The notes beneath the pieces were generated by a model. The model saw nothing but the letters and a program-made list of their open reading frames with translations. It did not search any database and was not told the origin of the DNA. Shown piece by piece: positions 46,247-55,626 of a stretch of DNA of 64,000 nt. The stretch is from Anabaena sp. UHCC 0204. Lineage in GTDB: Bacteria; Cyanobacteriota; Cyanobacteriia; Cyanobacteriales; Nostocaceae. The stretch spans positions 1 to 64,000 of the forward strand of contig NZ_VIKW01000012.1 of NCBI RefSeq assembly GCF_009711975.1, in the 5' to 3' direction. Numbering within the stretch: the stretch's first letter is position 1; each line of letters starts with the position of its first letter. The translations under genes and the position numbers were made by a program.

Positions 46247-46656
46247 TCAATAATTCCTCCAAAAGCTCTAATAACTCTCAAGCCAAAATCTTGTTGTTCT
46301 TCAAATGACTGAATACTAATCCATTCTCTAACTGTAATATTTAATGAGTTTGTGATTTCTGGTTGTATAGAATTATAAAAATTAGTGATTTCTTGGTGAA
46401 TTGAACCTTTACCATGTTCAAGACGGACTAAATTTCCTGTATTATGAATTGCCTCTGCACCAAATCTTTGTAAATTGGAAGTTGTTTGTCCGACAATATG
46501 ATGCCAAGCTTGTCTATTACCTGCTGCACCCATTGTTCTTTTAAATTCACCAAAGCTTTTAAAATTTTGCCCTCCTCTTCTAGGAAAAATTTCGGTTCTT
46601 GATGCTAGTTCTTGGGCTAGTCTTTTTGCTATGTCTTCCCTGCTTTCTTCTGTCAC
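46240..46656 (-). CDS. HNH/HH-type nuclease domain, orphan polymorphic-toxin C-terminus
   Basis: 138 aa from GTG 46656. The core GNRQAWHHIVGQTTSN, then AEAIHNTGNLVRLEHGKGS and IHQEITNFYNS, gives the His-His, Asn, His order of beta-beta-alpha metal (HNH-superfamily) toxin domains. No secretion signal, RHS or hemagglutinin region precedes it. The frame remains open for nine codons upstream to a TAG at 46684, without a good start, so the 5' part may have been lost. It is paired with the 98-aa protein by a 7-nt overlap. Confidence 0.6.
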   Translation of the reverse strand: MTEESREDIAKRLAQELASRTEIFPRRGGQNFKSFGEFKRTMGAAGNRQAWHHIVGQTTSNLQRFGAEAIHNTGNLVRLEHGKGSIHQEITNFYNSIQPEITNSLNITVREWISIQSFEEQQDFGLRVIRAFGGIIEC

Positions 46657-46991
46657 TTCTACTGCAATTGTTATTTTTATTCCCTACTAGATTGTAACAT
46701 TTCCCCCAAACTATAGCAGTTTGCTGTTGAATGATCTACCAAAAAAGGCTGAAATTATTTCACAGTCAGGATTTTAGTGCTATTATATAGTCTGGGTTCG
46801 CTACACTGTAACCTAGTTACATCTACTGCACAGATATTTTAACCGTCTTCTGACTAAGGTTCAGGATAATTCAAAATGAGGAATAGCGATCGCTCGCTAA
46901 TTATCCATTACTAATCTAGTGCTACGCTTGACGGTATTCGGGACAATGGCACGATAAAATTCTATAACGATAAATTGTAATAAAGGTCTAA

Positions 46992-47975
46992 ATGGCAGAA
47001 ACACTATTTTTCAACGCCCTGCGGGAAGCTATTGACGAAGAAATGGCACGCGATTCTAGCGTATTCGTTCTGGGTGAGGACGTAGGACACTACGGCGGTT
47101 CTTATAAGGTTACTAAAGATTTACACCAAAAATATGGTGATTTGCGAGTTTTAGATACCCCCATTGCCGAAAATAGCTTTACTGGGATAGCTGTAGGGGC
47201 GGCTATGACTGGGTTAAGACCGATTATTGAAGGCATGAATATGGGCTTTTTGCTCCTCGCTTTCAACCAAATTTCTAACAATGCGGGTATGTTACGCTAC
47301 ACTTCTGGTGGTAACTTTAAAATCCCTATGGTGATTCGTGGACCTGGGGGTGTGGGTAGACAGCTAGGTGCGGAACATTCCCAACGTCTAGAAGCTTATT
47401 TCCAAGCTGTTCCTGGTTTAAAAATTGTGGCTTGTTCCACACCTTATAACGCTAAAGGATTGCTGAAGGCTGCTATCCGTGATGATAACCCTGTGTTATT
47501 TTTTGAACACGTTTTACTTTATAACTTAAAAGAAGACCTGCCAGAAACAGAATATGTGCTACCCCTAGATAAAGCTGAAGTTGTCCGTCCAGGTAAAGAT
47601 GTGACAATTCTCACTTATTCGCGGATGCGGTATCATGTCCTGCAAGCTGTGAAGGTTTTGGAAAAACAAGGTTATGATCCAGAAGTTATTGACTTAATTT
47701 CCCTGAAACCCCTTGATTTTGAGACTATTGGCGCATCAATTCGCAAGACTCACCGAGTGATTGTTGTGGAAGAGTGCATGAGAACTGGGGGTATAGGTGC
47801 AGAATTAACAGCCTCCATTAATGACCGCTTATTTGATGAATTAGATGCACCTGTATTGCGGCTTTCTTCCCAAGATATCCCCACACCTTACAACGGTAAT
47901 CTTGAGCGTCTAACTATTGTCCAACCAGAGCAAATCGTGGAAGCAGTCCAGAAAATGGTGGCTTTAAGAGTTTAG
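46992..47975 (+). CDS. pdhB: pyruvate dehydrogenase E1 beta subunit
   Basis: 327 aa. The family opening [47 protein letters not shown], the [18 protein letters not shown] segment and the C-terminal transketolase half ([16 protein letters not shown]) are all present. It pairs with E1 alpha, encoded elsewhere, to make acetyl-CoA. The 46657-46991 gap upstream contains a HIP1 site and AT-rich DNA but no gene. An STRR separates it from secD. Confidence 0.95.
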   Translation: MAETLFFNALREAIDEEMARDSSVFVLGEDVGHYGGSYKVTKDLHQKYGDLRVLDTPIAENSFTGIAVGAAMTGLRPIIEGMNMGFLLLAFNQISNNAGMLRYTSGGNFKIPMVIRGPGGVGRQLGAEHSQRLEAYFQAVPGLKIVACSTPYNAKGLLKAAIRDDNPVLFFEHVLLYNLKEDLPETEYVLPLDKAEVVRPGKDVTILTYSRMRYHVLQAVKVLEKQGYDPEVIDLISLKPLDFETIGASIRKTHRVIVVEECMRTGGIGAELTASINDRLFDELDAPVLRLSSQDIPTPYNGNLERLTIVQPEQIVEAVQKMVALRV

Positions 47976-47983
47976 AAATTCGG

Positions 47984-48019
47984 GTAATTGTCAATTGTCA
48001 ATTGTCAATTGTCAATTAT
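47984..48019. repeat. STRR (CAATTGT heptamers)
   Basis: Four CAATTGT-type heptamers in tandem between pdhB and secD, the same unit as at 27958, 40218 and 61500. Confidence 0.8.
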
Positions 48020-48092
48020 TCCCTATCCAAACTTCTACTCACAACTGGCAAAAAGAACGTTATTATAACCTTTGTCAGTTGTGAGTGATGGT

Positions 48093-49505
48093 ATGCAAAA
48101 ACAGCGATCGCTATTAGCGTTAATTATAGTTTTGGTCATCGCCGCTATTGCGGTGATTGCGACGATTCCTGTCCCCTTGGGATTAGACCTACGGGGCGGT
48201 TCACAGCTTACCATTCAGGTGAAACCAACTGCGGAAATTACGCAAATCACTGAAAGAGAATTGGAAGCTGTGAAAAGAGTAGTCGAAGGGCGAATTAATG
48301 GTCTTGGTGTTTCTGAGCCATTAATTCAAACTATCGGTACAGATAAGATATCCGTGCAATTGCCTGGTGTCAATGATCCAGAACAAGCAGAACGGGTATT
48401 AGGAGGCACAGCGCAGTTAGAGTTCCGTATCCAAAAACCGAATACAGAAACTCAGCTTTTTGCTTTTCAGATCACACGAAATGACCTGAAAACCAAGCGG
48501 GAAGAGTTGAGAAAAAACCCAGATCAAGCGGCCATTGAGAAAAATAAGGCAGAGTTTGACAAAAATAATCAAGCGATCGCCGAATTGTTTGAAAGTACCA
48601 ATCCACCATTAACTGGTAAATATCTCCAGGATGCCTACGGTCAGCCCACTCAAGGCAATAACTGGGATGTGGCTATCCGTTTTGATCAAAAGGGTGGTGA
48701 ACTCTTTGCAGGACTCACAAAAGACTTAGCCGGAACTGGTCGTGGTATCGGCATTTTCCTCGATAATGAACTGATTAGTTCGCCTAGTGTCGGAGTAGAA
48801 TTTGCAGCCACTGGGATTACTGGCGGTTCTGCTGTCATTACAGGTCGTTTTCAAGCCCAAGAAGCCAATGATTTAGGGGTGCAGTTGCGTGGTGGTGCAT
48901 TACCCGTGCCTGTAGAAATTGCGGAAAGAAGAACGGTAGGCGCGACTTTAGGAAAAGATAGTATTCAAAGAAGCATATATGCTGGTATCGGGGGTCTGAT
49001 TTTAGTATTAATATATATGGTATTGTACTACCGACTACCAGGAATGATCGCGAATGTGTCACTAGTGATTTATTCCCTACTCACTTGGGCTGCTTTTTGT
49101 TTATTGGGTGTCACTCTGACTTTACCGGGAATTGCTGGTTTTATACTCAGTATCGGTATGGCGGTTGATGCTAACGTCTTAATTTTTGAACGCACAAGGG
49201 AAGAATTAAGAGCAGGTAAATCTTTATATCGTTCTGTAGAATCAGGTTTTTACCGCGCCTTTTCTAGTATTTTAGATAGTAATGTTACTACCTGGATTGC
49301 TTGTGCTGCATTGTTTTGGTTAGGTTCAGGGCTAGTTAAAGGTTTTGCTCTTACCTTGGCTTTAGGAGTAGCGGTGAGTATGTTTACCGCCATTACTTGT
49401 AGTCGCACATTGATGTTTTTAGTTATTTCCATTCCCTCTTTGCGGAAAACAGAACTTTATGCTCCTAATGTGCCAGTAGCGAATCAGACAGGAGTGGCAC
49501 AATGA
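48093..49505 (+). CDS. secD: protein translocase subunit SecD
   Basis: 470 aa from ATG 48093. An N-terminal helix ([21 protein letters not shown]) is followed by the conserved [15 protein letters not shown], a large periplasmic P1 domain, and a five-helix RND-type block beginning [25 protein letters not shown] with [21 protein letters not shown]. It uses the proton gradient to assist Sec export with SecF. Its stop overlaps the secF start (ATGA). Confidence 0.96.
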   Translation: MQKQRSLLALIIVLVIAAIAVIATIPVPLGLDLRGGSQLTIQVKPTAEITQITERELEAVKRVVEGRINGLGVSEPLIQTIGTDKISVQLPGVNDPEQAERVLGGTAQLEFRIQKPNTETQLFAFQITRNDLKTKREELRKNPDQAAIEKNKAEFDKNNQAIAELFESTNPPLTGKYLQDAYGQPTQGNNWDVAIRFDQKGGELFAGLTKDLAGTGRGIGIFLDNELISSPSVGVEFAATGITGGSAVITGRFQAQEANDLGVQLRGGALPVPVEIAERRTVGATLGKDSIQRSIYAGIGGLILVLIYMVLYYRLPGMIANVSLVIYSLLTWAAFCLLGVTLTLPGIAGFILSIGMAVDANVLIFERTREELRAGKSLYRSVESGFYRAFSSILDSNVTTWIACAALFWLGSGLVKGFALTLALGVAVSMFTAITCSRTLMFLVISIPSLRKTELYAPNVPVANQTGVAQ

Positions 49506-50482
49506 AACTACATATTAACAAAGCCCGCGGAACTTGGTGGACTATTTCCGTGATGCTGATCCTCAGCGGTATCATCTCAATGGTGATATCTTACTTGAAT
49601 CCCAGTATAAATGCGCCTCTGCGTCCTAGCTTGGATTTTATCGGGGGAACAAGGTTACAATTTGTTCGGGATTGTAACCAACCTGGTAACTGTGACCAAC
49701 CTATAGATATTAACCTGGTGCGAGAAGTGGCTAAATCTCAGGGACTGGGAGATAGTAGCATTCAATTAATCTCTGAAAAAATAGGAGACAAGAATGTAGA
49801 AAATGGCATTAATATCCGCACAAAAAACCTGGAAACAGAACAGCGGACAAATTTGCAAAATGCGTTAACTGAAAAAATCGGCACTTTTGACCCACAAAAA
49901 AATCAAATTGATTCTGTTGGTGCAACTTTAGGAAAGGAGTTATTTACTTCTGGGGTTTTGGCTTTGATAGTTTCCTTTATCGGTATTATTATCTACTTAA
50001 GCTTCCGCTTCCAGTGGGATTATGCCATTTTTGCGATCGTTGCCACACTTCACGATGTCTTTATTACAGCAGGGATATTCTCAATTTTGGGTTTGGTTTT
50101 AGGTATAGAAGTAGATAGTCTCTTTATTGTCGCCTTGCTGACTATCACAGGTTTCTCTGTTAATGATACAGTGGTAATCTATGATCGCATCCGGGAAACT
50201 ATCAAAATTAACCCTGATCGACCAATTGCGGATATTGTTGATGATGCTGTCAATCAAACTTTGTCTAGGTCAATCAATACCAGCTTAACAACCATGTTGT
50301 CGTTATTTGCCATTTTCCTATTTGGTGGGGAGACGTTGAAATATTTTTCGCTGGCTTTAATTATCGGCTTTATAGCGGGGGCTTATTCTAGTATTTTTAT
50401 TGCTAGTACCCTCCTAATCTGGTGGCGAGAACGTCAGGAAAATTACTCAGTCGAAAACTCTGTTAGTTCCCAAGATAGTTAA
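49502..50482 (+). CDS. secF: protein translocase subunit SecF
   Basis: 326 aa. An N-terminal helix, then [11 protein letters not shown], a P1 domain, and the RND helices with [16 protein letters not shown] and [17 protein letters not shown]. It overlaps secD by 4 nt, so translation is coupled. The 50483-50706 gap downstream carries a GCAGAGGC-type dispersed repeat and no gene. Confidence 0.96.
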   Translation: MKLHINKARGTWWTISVMLILSGIISMVISYLNPSINAPLRPSLDFIGGTRLQFVRDCNQPGNCDQPIDINLVREVAKSQGLGDSSIQLISEKIGDKNVENGINIRTKNLETEQRTNLQNALTEKIGTFDPQKNQIDSVGATLGKELFTSGVLALIVSFIGIIIYLSFRFQWDYAIFAIVATLHDVFITAGIFSILGLVLGIEVDSLFIVALLTITGFSVNDTVVIYDRIRETIKINPDRPIADIVDDAVNQTLSRSINTSLTTMLSLFAIFLFGGETLKYFSLALIIGFIAGAYSSIFIASTLLIWWRERQENYSVENSVSSQDS

Positions 50483-50706
50483 TTGATTGGCGTTGCTGAT
50501 TAAGAATATGATTTTACCTCACGCAGAGGCGCTCCAGTCTCACAGAGTAAGAATTTGCAATTTTTCAGTTTCATACTTCAATATGGCTATCAGCAACGTC
50601 AATTTATTAATGGGTGATTACCTCGTTCCCCGTTTCAACCTATTCCCTGTTCCCTTGTTTTGTAACGAGATTTTGAATCGTTAACAGCAATCCCTAATTT
50701 CTTCCT

Positions 50707-51135
50707 ATGGATAAGTCTGAAGAAGCACAAATTAAGATAGAAGAATTAAATAACTTAGATCCAGTTTTTGCTCAACAAATACAAAAGCTACACAAACTGA
50801 CAGTATATGGAAGATGGTTATTTTCTAGCTGTTTATGGCTAATTATTGCGCCTTTTTGCTTGTGGGATTTACGAGTGGAAATCGCTTTGTTACAAGACTA
50901 TTTTACTTGGGTAGGATTACGATATGCACTAATTTTTCATCCCTTGGCTACCCTGGGTTTAGGTTTTTGTATTGGGATGACGCTTTCTGTTTTAGTCTGG
51001 CAAAGTCGTAATATTATTTGGGGATTACCACTACAAGAACAGGAACGTTTAAAAGAACAAGTTTCTCGTATTCGTCAGCAAGGATCTACTCATCCTCTAT
51101 GGAAGTGGGTTTGTCAGTCAAAGGGGTATAGGTAA
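50707..51135 (+). CDS. small conserved membrane protein
   Basis: 142 aa. A soluble helical N-terminus (~35 residues), a helix at about 38-56 (WLFSSCLWLIIAPFCLWDL), a second at about 77-98 (HPLATLGLGFCIGMTLSVLVW), and a charged C-terminus. It looks like a cyanobacterial conserved hypothetical; no function assigned. Confidence 0.65.
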   Translation: MDKSEEAQIKIEELNNLDPVFAQQIQKLHKLTVYGRWLFSSCLWLIIAPFCLWDLRVEIALLQDYFTWVGLRYALIFHPLATLGLGFCIGMTLSVLVWQSRNIIWGLPLQEQERLKEQVSRIRQQGSTHPLWKWVCQSKGYR

Positions 51136-51262
51136 TCAGAAATAGAAAGAAGTATTTTAAATTTTTAATTAAAATGTTGCATATCTATATACACCTTGAG
51201 TATTTTTCAGGAAAATATGCCATAACAGAAGCGAAGATACTACGAAAATTAGGTCTCTATAG

Positions 51263-51730
51263 ATGAAATATTCTCAGATTCAATTTAGCCAAAGCCATGC
51301 GGATATTGATCTTTACCAACTTCAGGAACTGTTTAATCTTGCTGCTTTTTGGGCAAAGGAACGAAGCATTAAGGATTGGAGTATAGCGATCGCTAACAGT
51401 GAACCTGTGATTTCTATTTCAGATGGAGAATCATTAATTGGCTTTGCTAGAGCAACTTCGGATGGTATTTATCGCGCTACAATTTGGGATGTTGTGATTC
51501 ATCCAGATTATCAAGGGAAGGGATTGGGAATCAAGTTAGTAGAAACGGTTTTAACTCATCCACGGATGCAGGTAGAACGGGTATATCTGATGACTACTCA
51601 CCAACAGACATTTTACGAGAAAATTGGGTTTCAAGTCAATAGTACAACGACAATGGTTTTATTTAATCAGTCGAATTTTGATGCTTTTGCTAATGGAGAG
51701 ATTCATCTTCAGGAGTCATTAGAGGCATAG
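51263..51730 (+). CDS. GNAT family N-acetyltransferase
   Basis: 155 aa. The acetyl-CoA-binding motif A is clear: ATIWDVVIHPDYQGKGLGIKLVETVL near residues 72-97, with the Q/R-x-x-G-x-G/A turn (QGKGLG). The C-terminal FYEKIGFQ motif B is present. Substrate unknown. Its last 41 nt overlap the convergent histidine-kinase-like gene. Confidence 0.88.
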   Translation: MKYSQIQFSQSHADIDLYQLQELFNLAAFWAKERSIKDWSIAIANSEPVISISDGESLIGFARATSDGIYRATIWDVVIHPDYQGKGLGIKLVETVLTHPRMQVERVYLMTTHQQTFYEKIGFQVNSTTTMVLFNQSNFDAFANGEIHLQESLEA

Positions 51731-52598
51731 ATATTTGCCATCTCGTTAACTGTGGTGTTTCTTCTTTTTTGATGGGGAAAGGTAAAATTTCTAATTTTCC
51801 TCCCATCAATTCTACTAAAGTTTGATTAAGTGAAAATTTCATTCCTGGTGGTAGAACTATATTTTTCTGAGTTGTTTGATTTGCCGATATCATCAAATTT
51901 ATAGGTTCATTTGTAGGTACGGCATCAGTGGGGACATCTAACCAGATATATACATAATTATCTAAAGATGCAAGACTGCTAGAAAGATAAATATTCCCTT
52001 CTTGCATTTGCAAAATTGTCGTCTCTATCAAATTTATTAATACTTGTCTGAGCCAACGAGAATCTGCTAAAATACAAATTTCTGATTCTGGTAATGATAA
52101 ACTAAAAGGATAATTCCGATTGGCTGCTAAGAGATAAGTTAAGTTATAAACTTCCTGTAAAACTTCCGTTAGTGACAAAGTTTCAATATCTAATTTATTT
52201 CTGCCAGATTCTATTTTAGAAACATTGAGAATTTCATCAATTAGTTTGAGTAATAGTAGAGATTTTTCGTGAGCTTGTTCTACAAATTGCCGCTCTTCGT
52301 GAGGGTTTTCACACAAATCTGCTAAAATCAATTGATGTAAGCTAATTATACTACTTAAGGGCGATCGCAATTCATGACTAGTTCTAGCTAAAAAACCCGC
52401 TTTAAACTGACTCATTTCCCGCGCTTGCTGATAGGCTAATTGGGTTTGCTTCAATTCTTGTAAAAGTTCAGTTTCTGGCTGGAGTGGAGCATTTTGAGCA
52501 GGTATGGATGGAGATTCGGCGGGCTGGAGGAATAATTTACAAAAACCTATTCCTAATCCTATTCCTGTTCCTAAATATAGCCAGTTACTAAAATTCAT
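51690..52598 (-). CDS. degenerate sensor histidine kinase
   Basis: About 302 aa from ATG 52598. One N-terminal membrane helix, a linker, then a HisKA domain whose H-box reads ARTSHELRSPLSSIISLHQL near residue 80. The following ATPase part is eroded: the N-box region reads RQVLINLIETTILQM with no Asn at the usual place, and no DxGxG or GxGLG box is visible before VELMGGKLEI. It may dimerise and accept phosphate but is unlikely to autophosphorylate. It lies 5 nt after sua5 and shares its 3' 41 nt with the GNAT gene. Confidence 0.75.
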   Translation of the reverse strand: MNFSNWLYLGTGIGLGIGFCKLFLQPAESPSIPAQNAPLQPETELLQELKQTQLAYQQAREMSQFKAGFLARTSHELRSPLSSIISLHQLILADLCENPHEERQFVEQAHEKSLLLLKLIDEILNVSKIESGRNKLDIETLSLTEVLQEVYNLTYLLAANRNYPFSLSLPESEICILADSRWLRQVLINLIETTILQMQEGNIYLSSSLASLDNYVYIWLDVPTDAVPTNEPINLMISANQTTQKNIVLPPGMKFSLNQTLVELMGGKLEILPFPIKKEETPQLTRWQISMPLMTPEDESLH

Positions 52599-52603
52599 GG
52601 TTG

Positions 52604-53191
52604 TCAATTATCAAATAAATTATCTAACTTAATACTACCTTGTCGTAAAATCTGCCAACTGCTTCCAGTCCATTTCGCAACGGTGGAAGGTATGCCCAAA
52701 CCTTGATATTCTATAGATTCTAAAGTGAGAACTTGGGGAAATTGAGCTTCTATTTCTGCTTTGGTTTCTAATGCAGGTTGTCCTGATAAATTAGCACTAG
52801 TTGTGGCCATTAATCCTGTTTGCGCCAAAATAGTTTGAGCAATTTGATGATTGGGGACTCTAATACCAATAGTGCTGGGATTAGTAGGATTAATGACTGG
52901 AGGAATTTTATCACTAGCTGGTAAAACCAAAGTCAAAGCACCAGGCCAACATTGATTAACAACTTTTTGCCAAATTTGATATTCTACATCATTTCCTTTC
53001 ACATAATCCCATAAATCTTCAGCTTTAGCCGCCATTAAAATCAATGGTTTATCCAAACTGCGTTGTTTAGCAGCATAAATCAATTCTGCTTGTTTAGGTA
53101 TGGTAGCCAATGCAGGTACGGTATCTGTAGGGAAGCTGATTAATTTTCCAATTTTTGCAGCCTCTATCAGGACTTCTAGAGAAACATTCAT
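52604..53191 (-). CDS. sua5: L-threonylcarbamoyladenylate synthase (Sua5/YrdC/YciO)
   Basis: 195 aa from ATG 53191; the frame to 53248 adds 19 unlikely residues. The YrdC-like core shows GKLISFPTDTVPALA near residue 15, YAAKQRSLDKPLILM near 40, WPGALTLVLP near 82, IGIRVPNHQIA near 106 and ATTSANLSGQPA near 127. It makes threonylcarbamoyl-AMP for t6A37 of tRNA. The length is of the short YrdC type. It probably forms an operon with the downstream kinase-like gene. Confidence 0.9.
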   Translation of the reverse strand: MNVSLEVLIEAAKIGKLISFPTDTVPALATIPKQAELIYAAKQRSLDKPLILMAAKAEDLWDYVKGNDVEYQIWQKVVNQCWPGALTLVLPASDKIPPVINPTNPSTIGIRVPNHQIAQTILAQTGLMATTSANLSGQPALETKAEIEAQFPQVLTLESIEYQGLGIPSTVAKWTGSSWQILRQGSIKLDNLFDN

Positions 53192-53401
53192 AAATATGTA
53201 ATTCTCAATTATTAATTTCTTACAGCAGTTTTCATGTATTTGTACCACACACTAATCTTTCTATTCCTTTCTTTCTTTGCGCCTTTGCGTCTTTGCGTGA
53301 GATATAAAAATGTGGTTCATTTACCCATAAAGACATTGTTCAACTTCAATACTAGAAACTTTAGAAACATTTTCGCCATTAGTAATCATAATATCTTAAC
53401 A

Positions 53402-53490
53402 ATACCTTGTCCATTTTTTGTAGGTTGGGTAGAACGAAGTGAAACCCGACGCATTTGTTGGGTAACATACGTCAACCTAACCTACATTAA
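53402..53490. repeat. palindromic TGTAGGTTGGG repeat, copy B
   Basis: Bases 53402-53463 are identical to 42188-42249, and the right arm is degenerate (TCAACCTAACCTACA). The 53192-53618 gap has no supported gene; just upstream, CGCCTTTGCGTCTTTGCGTG is another dispersed repeat. Confidence 0.85.
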
Positions 53491-53618
53491 TAGGATATAA
53501 GTTATTTGTATAGGATTTTGGCAAAAAAGAATTTTCTCAATTATTGGTGGTTTATTCTCATTATTATTGAGAATCTTATCAAGAATGTAACGAGTTTTGG
53601 TGATCTCAGCCAGGGGGC

Positions 53619-53685
53619 TTGACAGTGTTTCGAGTTTTAGGTATGCTTATGGTATTAGTGGGAAAGTGTGCGCCCATATATATAG
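53619..53685 (+). promoter_or_regulatory. composite promoter element, copy 3
   Basis: TTGACA (53619-53624), 17 nt, TATGCT (53642-53647), then GTGGGAAAGTGTGCGCCC followed by ATATATATAG (53658-53685). It lies 206 nt before the intact Rpn gene start. Confidence 0.68.
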
Positions 53686-53818
53686 AGTTTTTATTCATCA
53701 AGATCATAATTGCTTAAATAAATCCCAGAAGTAGGGAAATAAGAAAATAATATTTGTTCTCATAACGAAAATACCAAGACGTTATCTTGTATCTCAAGAT
53801 GAAGATGCAATTACGGTA

Positions 53819-53890
53819 GATATAGAATTGGGAAATATGGTTAAAATCGCCAGATAAATAAGTAATTAAGAAATATCAAGATCAGGAATA
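53819..53890 (+). pseudogene. 3' remnant of an Rpn/DUF2887 gene
   Basis: About 70 bp match the end of the intact copy (54702-54765): GGTTAAAATCGCCAGATAA, then AGTAATTAAGAAATATCAA and GGAATA immediately before ATG. It is what remains of the first unit in a tandem array. Confidence 0.8.
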
Positions 53891-54736
53891 ATGCACACAG
53901 ACACAATATTCTACCAAATCTTCCTCACTTTCCACACACTATTATTTGAAATCCTGGGAGAACCTACAGAAAATGCCACAGATTATAAATTTACTTCTGT
54001 GGAAGTGAAAGAAAAAGCATTTCGATTTGATGGAATTTTTATGGCAGATAGCGTAGAAAAACCCATCTATTTTGTAGAAGTGCAATTTCAACCCAAACCA
54101 GATTTTTACTGGGAATTAATCGCCGAAATCAACATTTATCTGAATCAATTTAAACCAGTACAAGATTGGCAGGGGGTAGCTTTATTTGCGAAACGGAGTT
54201 TAGATGTAGAAGAATTGAGTGCTTATCAACAAGAATTGATTAATAGTGGGAGAATTAAACGAATTTATTTAGATGAATTACCAGCGGGTTCAATTGGAAT
54301 GGGGTTAATTGAGTTAATTGTCAGTAAGGAAGCACAAGCACCGGAATTAGTTAAAACCCTCATGGCAAGAACTAAGGCAGAAGTTGAGAATGACAGAGAA
54401 AAACAAGGTATTATAGAATTGTTAGAGACTGTTTTATTGTCCAAGTTTTCACAATTAAGCCGTCAGGAGATAGAAGCAATGTTTTTAGTGAGTGATATTA
54501 AGCAAACAAGAGTCTATCAAGAAGCAAAGCAAGAAGGTAGACAGGAAGGTAAAAAAGATGAAGCAACAAACTTACTGTTAAGGATATTATCTAAACGGTT
54601 TGGAAAGTTGGAAGATAGTTATATTCAAAACATCAACAGTTTGAATATAGAACAACTGGAAAAGCTAGGGGAAGCATTATTAGATTTTGCAGATATAAAT
54701 GATTTGGGAAAATGGTTAAAATCACCAGATGAATAA
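53891..54736 (+). CDS. Rpn family PD-(D/E)XK protein (DUF2887 + DUF4351)
   Basis: 281 aa. MHTDTIFYQIFLTFHTLLFEILGE at the start and FRFDGIFMADSVEKPIYFVEVQFQPKPDFYWEL supply the D...E-x-Q nuclease-like active-site strands of DUF2887/Rpn proteins. A helical middle, a Glu/Lys/Gly-rich joint (QEAKQEGRQEGKKDEAT) and a C-terminal DUF4351 (LLLRILSKRFGKLED...LNIEQLEKLGEALLDF) follow. Rpn proteins have been linked to RecA-independent recombination. It is the only intact member of a local three-unit array. Confidence 0.85.
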   Translation: MHTDTIFYQIFLTFHTLLFEILGEPTENATDYKFTSVEVKEKAFRFDGIFMADSVEKPIYFVEVQFQPKPDFYWELIAEINIYLNQFKPVQDWQGVALFAKRSLDVEELSAYQQELINSGRIKRIYLDELPAGSIGMGLIELIVSKEAQAPELVKTLMARTKAEVENDREKQGIIELLETVLLSKFSQLSRQEIEAMFLVSDIKQTRVYQEAKQEGRQEGKKDEATNLLLRILSKRFGKLEDSYIQNINSLNIEQLEKLGEALLDFADINDLGKWLKSPDE

Positions 54737-54765
54737 GTAATTAAGAAATATCAATATTAGGAATA

Positions 54766-55032
54766 ATGCACACAGACACAATATTCTACCAAATCTTCCT
54801 CACTTTCCACACACTATTATTTGAAATTCTGGGAGAACCTACAGAAAATGCCACAGATTATAAATTTACTTCTGTGGAAGTGAAGGAAAAAGCCTTTCGA
54901 TTTGATGGAATTTTTATGGCAGATAGCGTAGAAAAACCCATCTATTTTGTAGAAGTGTAATTTCAGCCAAAACCGGATTTTTACTGGGAATTAATAGTAG
55001 AGATAAATATCTATCTGAATCAATTTAAACCA
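54766..55032 (+). pseudogene. truncated Rpn/DUF2887 copy with nonsense codon
   Basis: Near-identical to 53891-54157 for the first ~190 bp. A CAA to TAA change at 54958-54960 stops it after 64 residues, right in the active-site strand. The same frame continues with QPKPDFYWELIVEINIYLNQ and similarity ends abruptly at 55032. The 55033-55400 stretch that follows has no gene I can support. Confidence 0.9.
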
Positions 55033-55400
55033 TTATCTTCACTAGAGAAACCAAATCTATTTTCCATTGTGGTTATAAATGCCAGAGTATCTATAGCCAT
55101 AAGTGATCCTTGATATCGGTATTATTTGATGTGCCTGGATTGTAAACAGGTTTATCTATGTACCTTTAAGTTAAATCAAAACTTGGGAAGTTACAAAAAT
55201 AGTCATAATATGATACATATTCCCTACGAATTATACACTAGTTACTTAGTACGGAAATAGCAGAAGAGGAAAAAAGCTAGAATCTGTGCAACAAACAGCA
55301 CAGAATTTTGCTACTGATAGTGTTATTCATAAATAAGAATAAACATAAAGTTTCCATTTCTTAAAAAAGTTGGGAAAACAGAATATTTCTAAATAATTGC

Positions 55401-55460
55401 TTGACAAATTTAGCAATTAATTCTACTATATTTATAATGGGAATCTGTGCGCGCATATAG
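55401..55460 (+). promoter_or_regulatory. composite promoter element, copy 4
   Basis: TTGACA (55401-55406), 17 nt, TACTAT (55424-55429), then ATGGGAATCTGTGCGCGC followed by ATATAG (55437-55460). It lies 167 nt before the kinase-FGE gene. Confidence 0.7.
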
Positions 55461-55626
55461 GGTCAGTTTGGTAATTAATGAAACTTTCAATTCTTGAATT
55501 TTTTAACTTTCCCCACGCAAACTAATGTAGGTTTTAACTAATTTTTTGTGATAGAAATAAATATCGTTTTGACAACTTAATAAAATTGGGGATGAATTTG
55601 GACAAGATGCTATTTTCCCAACATTC

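Noticed and set aside
53234-53500. 88-codon + frame after sua5
   Set aside because: It translates two dispersed repeats (GCGCCTTTGCGTC and the TGTAGGTTGGG palindrome) and has no protein-like composition.
55020-55100. 26-codon minus frame starting MAIDTLAFITTMENRFG with an AAGGAT box
   Set aside because: It reads into the truncated Rpn copy and stops there; may be the 5' end of a disrupted gene but too short to claim.
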